From a bacterium SCSIO 12643 (lineage in GTDB: Bacteria; Bacteroidota; Bacteroidia; Flavobacteriales_G; Salibacteraceae): a DNA stretch of 64,000 bases. The notes below the pieces were generated by a model. The model saw only the letters and a list, made by a program, of their open reading frames with translations. It did no database searches and was not told the DNA's origin. This document shows positions 36,225 to 44,945 of this stretch, piece by piece. Positions within the stretch are counted from its first letter, which is position 1. Each line of letters opens with the position of its first letter. The stretch lies in assembly GCA_024398135.1 (NCBI GenBank), contig CP073750.1:248001-312000 (forward strand), written 5' to 3'. Both the position numbers and the translations under genes were made by a program.

Positions 36225-38798
36225 ATGGCCAAAAAGACAAATAGACCAAAAGGAGAAAAGGATTTAGAAGAAAAATCTAAAAAAGAGAAGGCACCCAAGA
36301 AAAACAAAATCAACCTGTTTTCGAATTTAAAATCTGAAAAATTCAGATTAGGATTTGGACTATTCTTGATTCTTGTTTCGCTTATCTTTTTAATCGCCTT
36401 TACCTCATTTTTAGTTACCGGGAACTATGATCAGAATTTGCTTAAAACCGGTGTAGATGAATTAGGCAATACTGAAATCAGAAACTGGTTGGGAAAATTC
36501 GGTGCGGTCATTTCTCAAAAATTCATCGGAGATTGGTTCGGTCTGGCTGGATTCATTTTTGTTCCAATCATTTTCAGATTAGGAATCAAAGCACTGTTTA
36601 AAATCACTTTAATCAATGCAAAAGTTATATTCAAATACAGCGTTTTTATTCTGCTGTGGTTACCTCCTTTTTTATCTTATTTCTTTACCAGTGATGCTAC
36701 TCTAATCTTAGGTGGTGGAATTGGGTTAAGCATTATTAGCTATCTTAACGTAGCTGTAGGCTCTATGGGAGCATTAATGATTTTATTGTTTGTCTTAGCT
36801 GCATTTGTATTGATTAATTTCAATATTTCTTTAGAAGGGGTTTTCGATAAATCTGATACACCAGAGGTCGATCCTATAATGGATTCAAAAGAAGTAGAAA
36901 AAGTTAAACCAGTTACTCCAGGTCAACCTAAAGAAGATCCTCCTGTCGTGGAACCTACTCCACAGGAAGAAATCATCCCTCCTACTCCTGCACCGGTTCA
37001 AGAATTAAAACTAGATTTAGGTAGTTCAGAAGAACCTGCTAATAAGGAAGTTGAAGAAGTTTCTGAACCCGTAAGCGAAATGCCTCTTGAGGTCGTTACT
37101 CCTACGGTAAACGAACCTGAACCAGAATCGGTTCCTGCTGAACAGGTAACTGAAAACATTGTTTTATCTACTGACGCTCCTAAAGAAACACCTTCTGCTC
37201 CGGTGGATGAAAATGTGGCTTTAGAAGCGGTAGTTGGTGAAGAAGAGGAAACCTTAAAGGATAGTGAAATCCGTGATTTAGCGAAAGAATTTGGAGAATA
37301 TGATCCGGAACTAGATCTTTCCAAATATCAAAAACCAAGTCTGGATTTATTAAAAGATTTTGGGAATACCGGAATTGAAATTGACCGTACCGAACTGGAA
37401 AGTAATAAAAACCGAATTATTACTACGCTTAAAAATTACAAGATCGAAATCTCGGAGATTTCTGCAGTGATTGGGCCAACGGTTACATTATATGAAATCG
37501 TTCCTGCTCCGGGTGTTCGTATCTCTAAAATTAAAAATCTGGAAGATGATATTGCCTTGAGTTTATCCGCTTTAGGTATTCGTATTATCGCTCCGATTCC
37601 GGGTAGAGGTACTATTGGTATTGAGGTACCAAATAAAAAGTCGGAAATCGTATCGATGAAAACCATGCTGGCTTCTGATAAGTTCCAGAATACGGAGATG
37701 GTACTGCCTGTAGCTTTAGGTAAAACGATTTCAAACGAATCATTTATTGCTGACTTAGCTAAGATGCCTCACTTGTTGATGGCTGGTGCTACCGGGCAAG
37801 GTAAGTCGGTTGGATTGAATGCTATTCTGGTTTCATTACTCTATAAACTGCACCCGTCTCAACTAAAGTTTGTTTTGGTCGATCCTAAAAAGGTAGAGCT
37901 AACGCTCTATAACAAAATTGAACGTCACTATTTGGCAAAACTTCCTGGGGAGGAAGATGCGATTATTACAGATACACAGAAAGTGGTTGCGACTTTGAAT
38001 TCGCTATGTATTGAAATGGATCAGCGTTATGACCTGTTAAAGGATGCCATGGCGCGTACGATTATTGAATACAATCAAAAATTTGTTGCGAGAAAGTTAA
38101 ATCCTGAAAAAGGACACCGCTACTTACCATACATTGTTTTGGTGATTGATGAGTTTGCCGATTTGATTATGACCGCAGGAAAAGAAGTGGAAACACCTAT
38201 TGCGCGTTTAGCTCAATTGGCACGTGCTATTGGGATTCACCTAATTGTGGCTACACAAAGACCTTCAGTGAATGTAATTACCGGTATGATCAAGGCCAAC
38301 TTTCCAGCACGTCTGGCATTTAGAGTAACTTCTAAAATTGACTCCAGAACAATTTTGGATTCAGGTGGTGCAGATCAACTTATTGGCCGAGGTGACCTAC
38401 TCTTCTCTCCTGGAAACGAAATCATACGTTTACAATGTCCATTTGTAGATACGCCAGAAGTTGAACGAATTTGTGAGTTTATTGGTGAACAACAAGGGTA
38501 TTCTGATGCCTTCTTATTACCGGAATATGTTGGAGAAGCTGCTGCATCTCAAGGTTCAATGGCTGATGAAGATCGAGATGTACTTTTTGACGAAGCTGCT
38601 CAGATCGTGGTTCAGCACCAACAAGGTTCCGCATCTTTATTACAGAGAAGACTGAAATTGGGATACAATAGAGCCGGAAGAATCATTGACCAACTGGAAG
38701 CCGCTGGAATCATTGGCCCATTCTCCGGAAGTAAAGCCAGAGAGGTACTTATAGCTGACGAAATTAGTTTGGCTCAAAAATTGAAAGGGGGAGAATAA
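36225..38798 (+). CDS. ftsK: DNA translocase FtsK
   Basis: 857 residues. A DNA pump at the division septum that clears and dimer-resolves chromosome termini. Four membrane helices lie at about 45-205, followed by a Pro/Glu-rich linker (about 210-350), the alpha domain (about 360-480), and the RecA-like motor with Walker A GATGQGKS near 521-528 and Walker B LVIDEFADLIM. The DNA-orienting winged-helix gamma domain closes the protein (about 785-845, SASLLQRRLKLGYNRAGRIID). The linker is short compared with E. coli FtsK, as usual in Bacteroidota. A LolA-like gene follows after 48 bases. Confidence 0.97.
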   Translation: MAKKTNRPKGEKDLEEKSKKEKAPKKNKINLFSNLKSEKFRLGFGLFLILVSLIFLIAFTSFLVTGNYDQNLLKTGVDELGNTEIRNWLGKFGAVISQKFIGDWFGLAGFIFVPIIFRLGIKALFKITLINAKVIFKYSVFILLWLPPFLSYFFTSDATLILGGGIGLSIISYLNVAVGSMGALMILLFVLAAFVLINFNISLEGVFDKSDTPEVDPIMDSKEVEKVKPVTPGQPKEDPPVVEPTPQEEIIPPTPAPVQELKLDLGSSEEPANKEVEEVSEPVSEMPLEVVTPTVNEPEPESVPAEQVTENIVLSTDAPKETPSAPVDENVALEAVVGEEEETLKDSEIRDLAKEFGEYDPELDLSKYQKPSLDLLKDFGNTGIEIDRTELESNKNRIITTLKNYKIEISEISAVIGPTVTLYEIVPAPGVRISKIKNLEDDIALSLSALGIRIIAPIPGRGTIGIEVPNKKSEIVSMKTMLASDKFQNTEMVLPVALGKTISNESFIADLAKMPHLLMAGATGQGKSVGLNAILVSLLYKLHPSQLKFVLVDPKKVELTLYNKIERHYLAKLPGEEDAIITDTQKVVATLNSLCIEMDQRYDLLKDAMARTIIEYNQKFVARKLNPEKGHRYLPYIVLVIDEFADLIMTAGKEVETPIARLAQLARAIGIHLIVATQRPSVNVITGMIKANFPARLAFRVTSKIDSRTILDSGGADQLIGRGDLLFSPGNEIIRLQCPFVDTPEVERICEFIGEQQGYSDAFLLPEYVGEAAASQGSMADEDRDVLFDEAAQIVVQHQQGSASLLQRRLKLGYNRAGRIIDQLEAAGIIGPFSGSKAREVLIADEISLAQKLKGGE

Positions 38799-38825
38799 AT
38801 CCAATAATCATAACGGGTTTAATTA

Positions 38826-38833
38826 TAAATTTG
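38826..38833 (+). promoter_or_regulatory. -7 promoter box for the LolA-like gene
   Basis: TAAATTTG matches TAnnTTTG exactly, 14 bases before the ATG, so this gene has its own promoter in addition to any read-through from ftsK. Confidence 0.5.
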
Positions 38834-38846
38834 CAAAAAAATTAAA

Positions 38847-39509
38847 ATGAAAAAATCGCTATTTGCCTTAGTCTTATTACTATCATTTTCTTTGGGGACT
38901 TTCGCTCAAAATGAGAACCCAAAAGATCCTAAAGCCAAAAAGATTTTAGATAAAGTAAGCGCAACCAATAAATCATATTCTACGATGTATATCGAATTCG
39001 ATTATCGTTTGGTAAATAAACCAAATGGAATTGATGAAAAACAAGCTGGTAAAGTTTGGATCAAAGGAGATCGTTATAAATTGATGTTTCCCGGAATCGA
39101 AAGATATAGTGACGGAAAAGCTGTTTGGACCTATTTAGAAGATGATGACGAGTGCCAAATCTCTGATGCTACTTCTGAAGACGAAGAAGAAGGTTCAATT
39201 AGTCCATCTTCTCTTTTAACAATCTATGAGAGCGGATTCAATTACTTATACGGTTCTGTGGTAAGTGTGAACGGGAAAAAGACGGACATGATCAAATTGT
39301 TTCCTGAAGGTGGTGGAAAACCATACCATACAATCAAAATTTATGTGGATCAGGCATCTTCTCAAATCACAAGAATTGAAGTATTTGGTAAAGACGGCAA
39401 CACTTTCACTTATGATTTAAAAACAATCAAAAGCAACGAGGAAATGAACGATTCTATGTTTGTTTTCGATACCTCTAAAGCAGGTGATGTTGTGGATTTA
39501 AGAGATTAA
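38847..39509 (+). CDS. LolA-like outer-membrane lipoprotein carrier
   Basis: 220 residues with a signal peptide (MKKSLFALVLLLSFSLGTFAQ). The mature part follows the LolA pattern: an N-terminal helix KAKKILDKVSATNKSYSTMYIEF, a run of beta strands with GKVWIKGDRYKLMFPG and SDGKAVWTYLEDDDE, and a C-terminal VFDTSKAGDVVDLRD. LolA ferries lipoproteins across the periplasm to the outer membrane. Placement right after ftsK is a common Bacteroidota and proteobacterial arrangement, which supports the call. A strong terminator follows. Confidence 0.9.
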   Translation: MKKSLFALVLLLSFSLGTFAQNENPKDPKAKKILDKVSATNKSYSTMYIEFDYRLVNKPNGIDEKQAGKVWIKGDRYKLMFPGIERYSDGKAVWTYLEDDDECQISDATSEDEEEGSISPSSLLTIYESGFNYLYGSVVSVNGKKTDMIKLFPEGGGKPYHTIKIYVDQASSQITRIEVFGKDGNTFTYDLKTIKSNEEMNDSMFVFDTSKAGDVVDLRD

Positions 39510-39528
39510 TATTCAAAATATAAATAGT

Positions 39529-39556
39529 AAAGCCTGAGATTGAAATCTCAGGCTTT
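39529..39556 (+). terminator. Rho-independent terminator after the LolA-like gene
   Basis: A 12-bp perfect stem, AAAGCCTGAGAT (39529-39540) with ATCTCAGGCTTT (39545-39556), has a 4-base loop and a following T-run. It lies 19 bases after the stop. Confidence 0.85.
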
Positions 39557-39574
39557 TTTATGATTTTAAATTAA

Positions 39575-39793
39575 ATGATGGACCATAAAAATATTCCGGG
39601 GAATTTGCGAAAAAACATCTTTGTAGGCGGTTTAGTCCAAATTGTACAAAAGCACCACCAACGTTCAGGTGAACTCACAGAAGGCATCGTTTCACGTATC
39701 CTCACCAAATCTCCACAACATCCACATGGGATCAAAGTGCAAATAGAAACCGGGGAGATTGGTCGCGTAAAATGGGTGATTTTAGAAGAATAA
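39575..39793 (+). CDS. YwbE family protein (DUF2196)
   Basis: 72 residues. The small SH3-like barrel family YwbE is recognised from IFVGGLVQIVQKHHQRSGEL, TEGIVSRILTKSPQHPHGIKV and the closing GEIGRVKWVI. The function is not known in any organism; a nucleic-acid-binding role has been supposed. It begins 18 bases after the terminator of the LolA-like gene and ends four bases from the stop of the convergent lipoprotein gene, with no terminator between them. Confidence 0.9.
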   Translation: MMDHKNIPGNLRKNIFVGGLVQIVQKHHQRSGELTEGIVSRILTKSPQHPHGIKVQIETGEIGRVKWVILEE

Positions 39794-39797
39794 AACC

Positions 39798-40247
39798 TTA
39801 CTCAAAAAAGTAAACCGTACGCTTTTGTGTATCAGGTCTTCCGATAATATTATTGATATAGTCTTTTTGATGGACTAATTCTCCCTTTTTGATAAACCCC
39901 TCTGCAAAAGGCATACATGCGCCCCAAGAACCGGATGACTTACAATTCTCAAAATCATCTACCAGTACAATGGTATGATTTCCTGTAACGATCACACAAT
40001 GATCGTATTTTTTGGCTTGTTCAAAAACATCAGCTACGTTTTCTTTATCCAAAGACATTACTTTATCCGCAGATGCTTCCGCAGCAGCAATAAAGCTTTC
40101 TATTGGTTTTTCTACATTTTCCAGCGCATGGATATCATCTAAAAAATCATGAACAATTTGATTTTGATCTCCGCTTTGAGAATCAGAACCACATGCAATA
40201 AAAAGAATACTAATTAGCGTAAAAACGAATGTGTATACAATCTTCAT
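39798..40247 (-). CDS. Putative lipoprotein of unknown function
   Basis: 149 residues. The signal peptide MKIVYTFVFTLISILFIAC ends in a lipobox (FIAC with the Cys at 19), followed by GSDSQSGDQNQ, so Lgt should lipidate it and LolA should carry it. The rest is acidic and contains two further Cys (DDFENCKSSGSWGACMPF) that could form a disulfide in the periplasm. No family is recognised. It is close to YwbE (convergent) and 96 bases downstream of the DUF2911 gene on the same strand. Confidence 0.75.
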   Translation of the reverse strand: MKIVYTFVFTLISILFIACGSDSQSGDQNQIVHDFLDDIHALENVEKPIESFIAAAEASADKVMSLDKENVADVFEQAKKYDHCVIVTGNHTIVLVDDFENCKSSGSWGACMPFAEGFIKKGELVHQKDYINNIIGRPDTQKRTVYFFE

Positions 40248-40343
40248 AAGACTTAAGTTTTGAATTATTAGGTTGCAAACATTCTTTATTCCTTTAAAAC
40301 TTCAAAGAAATATTTCGTTTTTTATGTGTGTTGAATACCCTTC

Positions 40344-41210
40344 CTATTTGGACTTCAGTTTTTCAATCAGCAACTCACACTTGGCCACATATCCGTAATC
40401 TCCGGATGAACTTTCTCTGGCCATTCTCAAACTCTTTTGAACCATTTCATTGGCTGTGTCATAATCTCCCAAAGTAAAAGCCAATTCCGCTCTATAGTAC
40501 ACATACCAAAATGCATTAGGTCTTAGTTCCATAGCTTTCTCAAACCAAATCGCAGCTTGCTCTAAATCTCTATTCTTTTCATAATAAAACTGTGCGGCAT
40601 CAAAATATGTCTGCGCTTTCACCGGGTTCTGTCCACCATCAATAATTTTTTCCTGAATTTCCTTATAGATCTGATCATCTGAATCTACAAAAACCGGAAC
40701 CACTACTTTCGTATTTTCCCACATGATCACCAAATCAGCCCCATTGGCATGAAATGCTTCAAAGTGTATAGATAATGTTTCTACATAATCTTTTAGTTCT
40801 ATAACCGGAACTTCAACACGAAATAAATCTTCCTTTTCAGAATATCCCCCGGCACCCCACAATTCAGAATTCTTACTGATGATAATGGTCCAACTTGATT
40901 TTCCGGGAATACTATAAATTGCATAAACACCTTTTGGAACCACCTTCTCTGCCAGAGACACATCTCTATCAAAATGAATTTTTGTAGACGAATTTGCTCC
41001 AGTTCGCCATACTTTTCCATACGGAATTAAAGCTCCAAATATGGCCCTATCCCGTACACTGGGTTGCCCATATTCCAATTTTACATGCGTTAAACCCACC
41101 TGAAGTTCTTTGGTCACTTTAGGACTCAAACCCGGTTTATTAATTTGAGCTATTCCTAAAACGGGAAGAATACAGATCAAGAATACCAGAGATTGAATAG
41201 AGATTTTCAT
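40344..41210 (-). CDS. DUF2911 domain protein with C-terminal TPR-like helices
   Basis: 288 residues with a signal peptide (MKISIQSLVFLICILPVLGIAQ). The DUF2911 domain (about 30-170) is recognised from LEYGQPSVRDRAIFGALIPYG, WRTGANSSTKIHF, and VPKGVYAIYSIPG. The C-terminal quarter has tetratricopeptide-like helices (YYEKNRDLEQAAIWFEKAMEL, then YRAELAFTLGDYDTANEMV). DUF2911 proteins are exported and common in Bacteroidota, with no known activity. It is probably periplasmic. A TATATTCG promoter box precedes it. Confidence 0.9.
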   Translation of the reverse strand: MKISIQSLVFLICILPVLGIAQINKPGLSPKVTKELQVGLTHVKLEYGQPSVRDRAIFGALIPYGKVWRTGANSSTKIHFDRDVSLAEKVVPKGVYAIYSIPGKSSWTIIISKNSELWGAGGYSEKEDLFRVEVPVIELKDYVETLSIHFEAFHANGADLVIMWENTKVVVPVFVDSDDQIYKEIQEKIIDGGQNPVKAQTYFDAAQFYYEKNRDLEQAAIWFEKAMELRPNAFWYVYYRAELAFTLGDYDTANEMVQKSLRMARESSSGDYGYVAKCELLIEKLKSK

Positions 41211-41238
41211 AGGACGTTTTTATTTGATTTAAAACGAA

Positions 41239-41246
41239 CGAATATA
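41239..41246 (-). promoter_or_regulatory. -7-like promoter box for the DUF2911 gene
   Basis: The minus strand reads TATATTCG (TAnnTTCG variant), 28 bases before the ATG at 41210. Confidence 0.45.
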
Positions 41247-41270
41247 AATCTCGATTTAAAGAATTTCAGA

Positions 41271-41353
41271 GATTCTCAGAACATTAACAAAATTCTAAGA
41301 AAGGGTTATTTAACCTCAAACTGTATCGTTTGGGTTTGATCTTTCATTACCAG
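41271..41353 (-). pseudogene. Stranded 3' end of a T9SS cargo gene (left copy of 83-bp repeat)
   Basis: On the minus strand, 41353-41306 encode LVMKDQTQTIQFEVK followed by a TAA stop. This matches the last 15 residues of the intact cargo gene at 48112-48918 (LVMKDQIQTIQFEVK) with one substitution. The similarity carries on through the 3' flank to 41271. Over 83 bases I count about seven differences from 48077-48159. Nothing upstream of 41353 resembles the rest of that gene and there is no start codon, so this is the remnant of a second copy, cut off by rearrangement. It is not an independent coding sequence. Confidence 0.85.
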
Positions 41354-41439
41354 ATACTATGTTAAGAATTTTCCCTCTTAAACGTTTAAATTTACTTACT
41401 CACCTAGAAAGTACTTTTTGAATATAATATCATACGAGT

Positions 41440-42240
41440 TTAATATACTTTCATCGTATTTTCTATGTATTCATCGCTAAATGGGAAACTTTTGAATCCC
41501 TCATTGCTATATGCTATTTTTTCAATTTTAATTCCATCACTAAGCTTAATCAAACTTGGTAAATAAACTAGATTAAATTCACAACCAATAATTATTCTTT
41601 TAATAGACTTCTTAATAGATACATACTCATCTAAATCTGACTCAGTCGAAAATTTTAATAGTCTAGTTTCTCTTTCTGCCTCCCAGTCAACGAATTTTTT
41701 AAAAAATAGATAATCCATATTAGCTTTCTTAAATTCATTAAAATATCTTTCTTCTCCTACTTCTTTAAGTCTATCATAATAAATCCAGGGATAATCAAAT
41801 TTATAGACATAGTCTATTGCCTTTAAAAAAGTATTTTTTAATCTATCGCTATTTTCATCCATAAAAATATTTTTATCGATTTCAAAACAAACTCCAGTAT
41901 GATTATGTCCATAATGAGCCCACATCCTTGGTAGATTATATCCATCAAACCATTCCTCATCTATTTTATAATCTTGAGAAAAGCATAAAACCTTCACTCC
42001 CTTTCTAATCAAATTAGTTGCTTTTGAATCCCATTCTTGATGTTCTCTAATTTCTTTTCCACTCGAAAACTTTCCATTTATAGCACCAAAACCAAATGAT
42101 TTGTATTCTCTGGGGTCATTTGTATTTACAATTGAATTAAGCCTTAATTCAAAATTAGGTAAAATGTGTTCCAAAGCGACCTTAAAATTAGTAAAATGGT
42201 ATAACGAATTTGACGGTTCCTTTTCGTAGTTTTCTTTCAT
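41440..42240 (-). CDS. DUF2971 domain protein, possible phage-defence component
   Basis: 266 residues with no signal peptide or membrane segment. The DUF2971 family is recognised from YHFTNFKVALEHILPN, the NTNDPREYKSFGFG motif, CFSQDYKIDEEWFDGYNLPRMWAHYGHNHTG (split motifs around the conserved WAHYG), VCFEIDK, and the late VDWEAERETRLLKF. The family's biochemical activity is unknown; it often lies in accessory or defence-linked loci. The gene is A+T-rich compared with its neighbours. It has its own TAAATTTG box and lies 97 bases downstream of a putAbiC-family gene on the same strand. The pair sits just inside the left copy of the 83-bp repeat, pointing to acquisition. Confidence 0.85.
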   Translation of the reverse strand: MKENYEKEPSNSLYHFTNFKVALEHILPNFELRLNSIVNTNDPREYKSFGFGAINGKFSSGKEIREHQEWDSKATNLIRKGVKVLCFSQDYKIDEEWFDGYNLPRMWAHYGHNHTGVCFEIDKNIFMDENSDRLKNTFLKAIDYVYKFDYPWIYYDRLKEVGEERYFNEFKKANMDYLFFKKFVDWEAERETRLLKFSTESDLDEYVSIKKSIKRIIIGCEFNLVYLPSLIKLSDGIKIEKIAYSNEGFKSFPFSDEYIENTMKVY

Positions 42241-42249
42241 CTTTTATAT

Positions 42250-42257
42250 CAAATTTA
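42250..42257 (-). promoter_or_regulatory. -7 promoter box for the DUF2971 gene
   Basis: The minus strand reads TAAATTTG, an exact TAnnTTTG match, nine bases before the ATG. The acquired gene thus carries a promoter its host lineage can read. Confidence 0.5.
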
Positions 42258-42336
42258 AAGTCTGAATGAATTAAATTTTGGAAGGTTTAAATACCAGTAT
42301 TAATCACAGCGCATTTTGATTTAAGAATTAATACTA

Positions 42337-43437
42337 TTATTCCCAGTCTTGAAACTCAAACAATGGGTCCTTTTGTCTATTCTTTTCCGTTCTATATCCA
42401 ATTTGTAAATCAAATATTTCGTGGAATTGAAAGTCGTCCACTAAAGCATCTCGTTCAATATTGTGAATCATACGGTAATCTGTAAAAAATTTATTTCTCT
42501 CATCTTCCCATTGGCTTCCATATCCTGACAGCCAATTATAAAAGAGTAACATTTGCTCTTGGTTTGATAATTCCGCCCTAAGGATTCGTAAGTATCTTCT
42601 TTTTTCTTCATATGTAATGAAGGACTCATCTTGATTTGCTACAAACTTTACGATTTGAAATAATTGTCTATAATAATGTGCTAACTGATTTGAATGACCG
42701 AGAAACATATCATACTTTGGAGTAACCAAAAAATTATATGGAGGCCCCAATCTCATTTCCAATAACAAATCCAAATTCCAATAGTATTTCCTTCGGTGAT
42801 CCGAGTTAATTCTCTTTAAATATTCTCTAAAAATCGGATAATCATAATAATTTTCAATTCCACGAAAGAAATAACTATATGCTATATTAATAAGTGATTT
42901 GTCAGTTTTATCAGACAATTCTTTTTTAACTAATTCATAAGCTATTTCAAACTCTGTTAGTAAGTAAACTAAGGCCTTAATACCTCTAATTGTTGTAACG
43001 GTATATTTTTCATCACTTTCATAATTCTTTTGAGTAATTTCAATATTATTTACGTTCTGGTTATGTAATTTAAGCATTTCATAAAACTGATTCTCAAATC
43101 TATTTTTATGGAACTGATCTTTTTGTAAATCTAGCTCTTGACGAAATTGTTCTTTTTCTTTATTTAGTTGAATATTAAACTGATCTCTTTGATAGTGATT
43201 TGCTTTGTATTGCATATAGAAAGCTAAAAAAGTTACAGCTACACCTGCCATAGCAATAAAGGGGTTCATAATTCCACCTAACGTATCTCCAATTTCACCC
43301 GTATCAGTAAAATCTACAATCGAATATTGCGTAAATATTAAAGGAGCAATAATTGATAAAATAATAAGTGAAATCGCTATTGCAAGAAATATAATTATTA
43401 ATCTTCTTATTTCTTCTTCCTGATTTTGGTTTTCCAT
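42337..43437 (-). CDS. Putative phage abortive infection protein, putAbiC family
   Basis: 366 residues. Two membrane helices (about 13-35 and 56-76) surround the GEIGDTLGGIMNPFIAMAG turn typical of this family. A charged coiled coil (about 80-118) follows, leading into the putAbiC core: ENQFYEMLKLHNQNVNNIEI, then HYYRQLFQIVKFVANQDE, and LRILRAELSNQEQMLLFYNWLSG with a late DYRMIHNIERD. Members are annotated as putative abortive-infection proteins: membrane-anchored effectors thought to stop growth of phage-infected cells, largely on the strength of resemblance and context. It is A+T-rich and lies 97 bases upstream of the DUF2971 gene. Its own promoter is not obvious. Confidence 0.85.
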   Translation of the reverse strand: MENQNQEEEIRRLIIIFLAIAISLIILSIIAPLIFTQYSIVDFTDTGEIGDTLGGIMNPFIAMAGVAVTFLAFYMQYKANHYQRDQFNIQLNKEKEQFRQELDLQKDQFHKNRFENQFYEMLKLHNQNVNNIEITQKNYESDEKYTVTTIRGIKALVYLLTEFEIAYELVKKELSDKTDKSLINIAYSYFFRGIENYYDYPIFREYLKRINSDHRRKYYWNLDLLLEMRLGPPYNFLVTPKYDMFLGHSNQLAHYYRQLFQIVKFVANQDESFITYEEKRRYLRILRAELSNQEQMLLFYNWLSGYGSQWEDERNKFFTDYRMIHNIERDALVDDFQFHEIFDLQIGYRTEKNRQKDPLFEFQDWE

Positions 43438-43523
43438 TATTTAATAATTGAAGTTTTTAGAGTTCCATCGCATATACTTTCCAGATAGTGACTTTTGTTT
43501 TTTCAGAGTCTTAAATACATAAA

Positions 43524-44945
43524 TCACTCCTTCACAAAAGAGAACACATAGTTCTTATTCTTTGTGATCAATTCTCCAAAGTACATCCCTTTAGAAAGCT
43601 GGGATAAATCCAGTTGTAGCTTTTGATTGGCTAAATACTGAGAACGCTGGAACATCAACTGCCCTACCTGATTGTATACTAGAATTTCCACTTCTTGATT
43701 TTGCAATTCAGGGAGCATTAAATGAATTACATTACCGGCAGGATTTGGATACCCCACAATCTGTTTTCTTTCGGCTTCCAGTGTTTTAATCCCCACAGTG
43801 GTTGAACCACAGGTGTCTGCAAAATCATCTCCAATAAAACGTGCAATTTTAGCAATACTGTCTCCATCAATATGATTAAATCCACCACCAATATAGAGCG
43901 TATCTCTATAATGAGTCATAGCTACGATTTGACCATCAAAAGTTGAACCGCATCCACACCATTCATTTCCATCCCAACGGGCAATAGAATTCGCAGGAAT
44001 TCCTCCCGGGGTTTGAAATTGACCAGCGACATATAAATATCCATCATGAACGTGCATCACATCTATGGTTTCAGAACCAGGTGCGATGCCCCAACCAAAT
44101 CCTCCACCCACGGTTTTCCAGTTTTGTCCATCCCATCGAGCTATCATATTTTCTTTACTATGATTGGTTTGGTAAAACATTCCTCCAATATATAAATCTC
44201 CTTGATACTCGATCATATCATTGATTCCACCCAACTTTGAAACATCCGTAATCCCACTATCACAATCCGACCAGTTTTGTCCGTCCCACATCATCACGCC
44301 ATTCATCAAACTACCTGATACGTAACTACCTTTTCCACCCACATATAAATTCCCTTGATATTGGGTCATAGCAGAAATCCTGTCCCCTTTATAGGTCACA
44401 TCCGTAATGTTTTGAAACTCGGTAAATGTGGTATCTCCATCCCATTTTAAAAGTTGAGGTCTTTTCTTTAACGGATAAAAATAGCCTGATGCCAACAGAT
44501 AATAGTTTTTATATGGAATGATTTTCCGAAAACTATGATATAAATTATGGTGGTTATAAACCCATTGACCGTTTTTATATATGGAAATCCCAAAATCTCC
44601 AACCACAATCATGGAATCATGAGAAAATAATACATCATGAACCGTGGAAATGCCAACGATATTATAATCATGAGGGGCTAAAATTTCCACGCCATTTTCT
44701 GGTGTCCATTTTAAAATAGACGAAGACGAAACACCATTTACTTCTGTTAAATAATCTGTCCCTCCTAAAACCAGTTTGTCTTGAGTAGAATCTACTGATA
44801 AGTGATTAAAATAGGCTAATCGAATATCTCCAATTCCTAACCCTTCCCATTTTTGAGCAAAAGAGGTTTGGATCAAAAAGAAGAAACTGATACCACAAAG
44901 TGGTATCAGTTTAGTTAGTTTATTGTTTAATAAATGAATACACAT
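43524..44945 (-). CDS. Beta-propeller-like secreted protein with type A T9SS sorting domain
   Basis: 473 residues from ATG 44945. A signal peptide (hydrophobic LIPLCGISFFFLIQTSFA, cleavage after AQ) is followed by five or six repeats of the pattern YQGDLYIGG ... IARWDGQNWK, spaced about 45-55 residues, which suggests a beta-propeller. A C-terminal type A T9SS sorting domain (about 395-473) starts GYPNPAGNVIHLMLP and ends with YVFSFVKE. So it is a T9SS cargo protein for the cell surface or medium. A longer start at 44978 is possible but less likely. The start overlaps the end of the upstream cargo gene by 26 bases, so the two are translated from one mRNA. Function unknown. Confidence 0.88.
   Translation of the reverse strand: MCIHLLNNKLTKLIPLCGISFFFLIQTSFAQKWEGLGIGDIRLAYFNHLSVDSTQDKLVLGGTDYLTEVNGVSSSSILKWTPENGVEILAPHDYNIVGISTVHDVLFSHDSMIVVGDFGISIYKNGQWVYNHHNLYHSFRKIIPYKNYYLLASGYFYPLKKRPQLLKWDGDTTFTEFQNITDVTYKGDRISAMTQYQGNLYVGGKGSYVSGSLMNGVMMWDGQNWSDCDSGITDVSKLGGINDMIEYQGDLYIGGMFYQTNHSKENMIARWDGQNWKTVGGGFGWGIAPGSETIDVMHVHDGYLYVAGQFQTPGGIPANSIARWDGNEWCGCGSTFDGQIVAMTHYRDTLYIGGGFNHIDGDSIAKIARFIGDDFADTCGSTTVGIKTLEAERKQIVGYPNPAGNVIHLMLPELQNQEVEILVYNQVGQLMFQRSQYLANQKLQLDLSQLSKGMYFGELITKNKNYVFSFVKE

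Noticed and set aside
41211-41439. A possible small gene between the DUF2911 and DUF2971 genes
   Set aside because: The only coding likeness is the 16-codon remnant of a cargo tail; there is no start codon and no other open frame of note.
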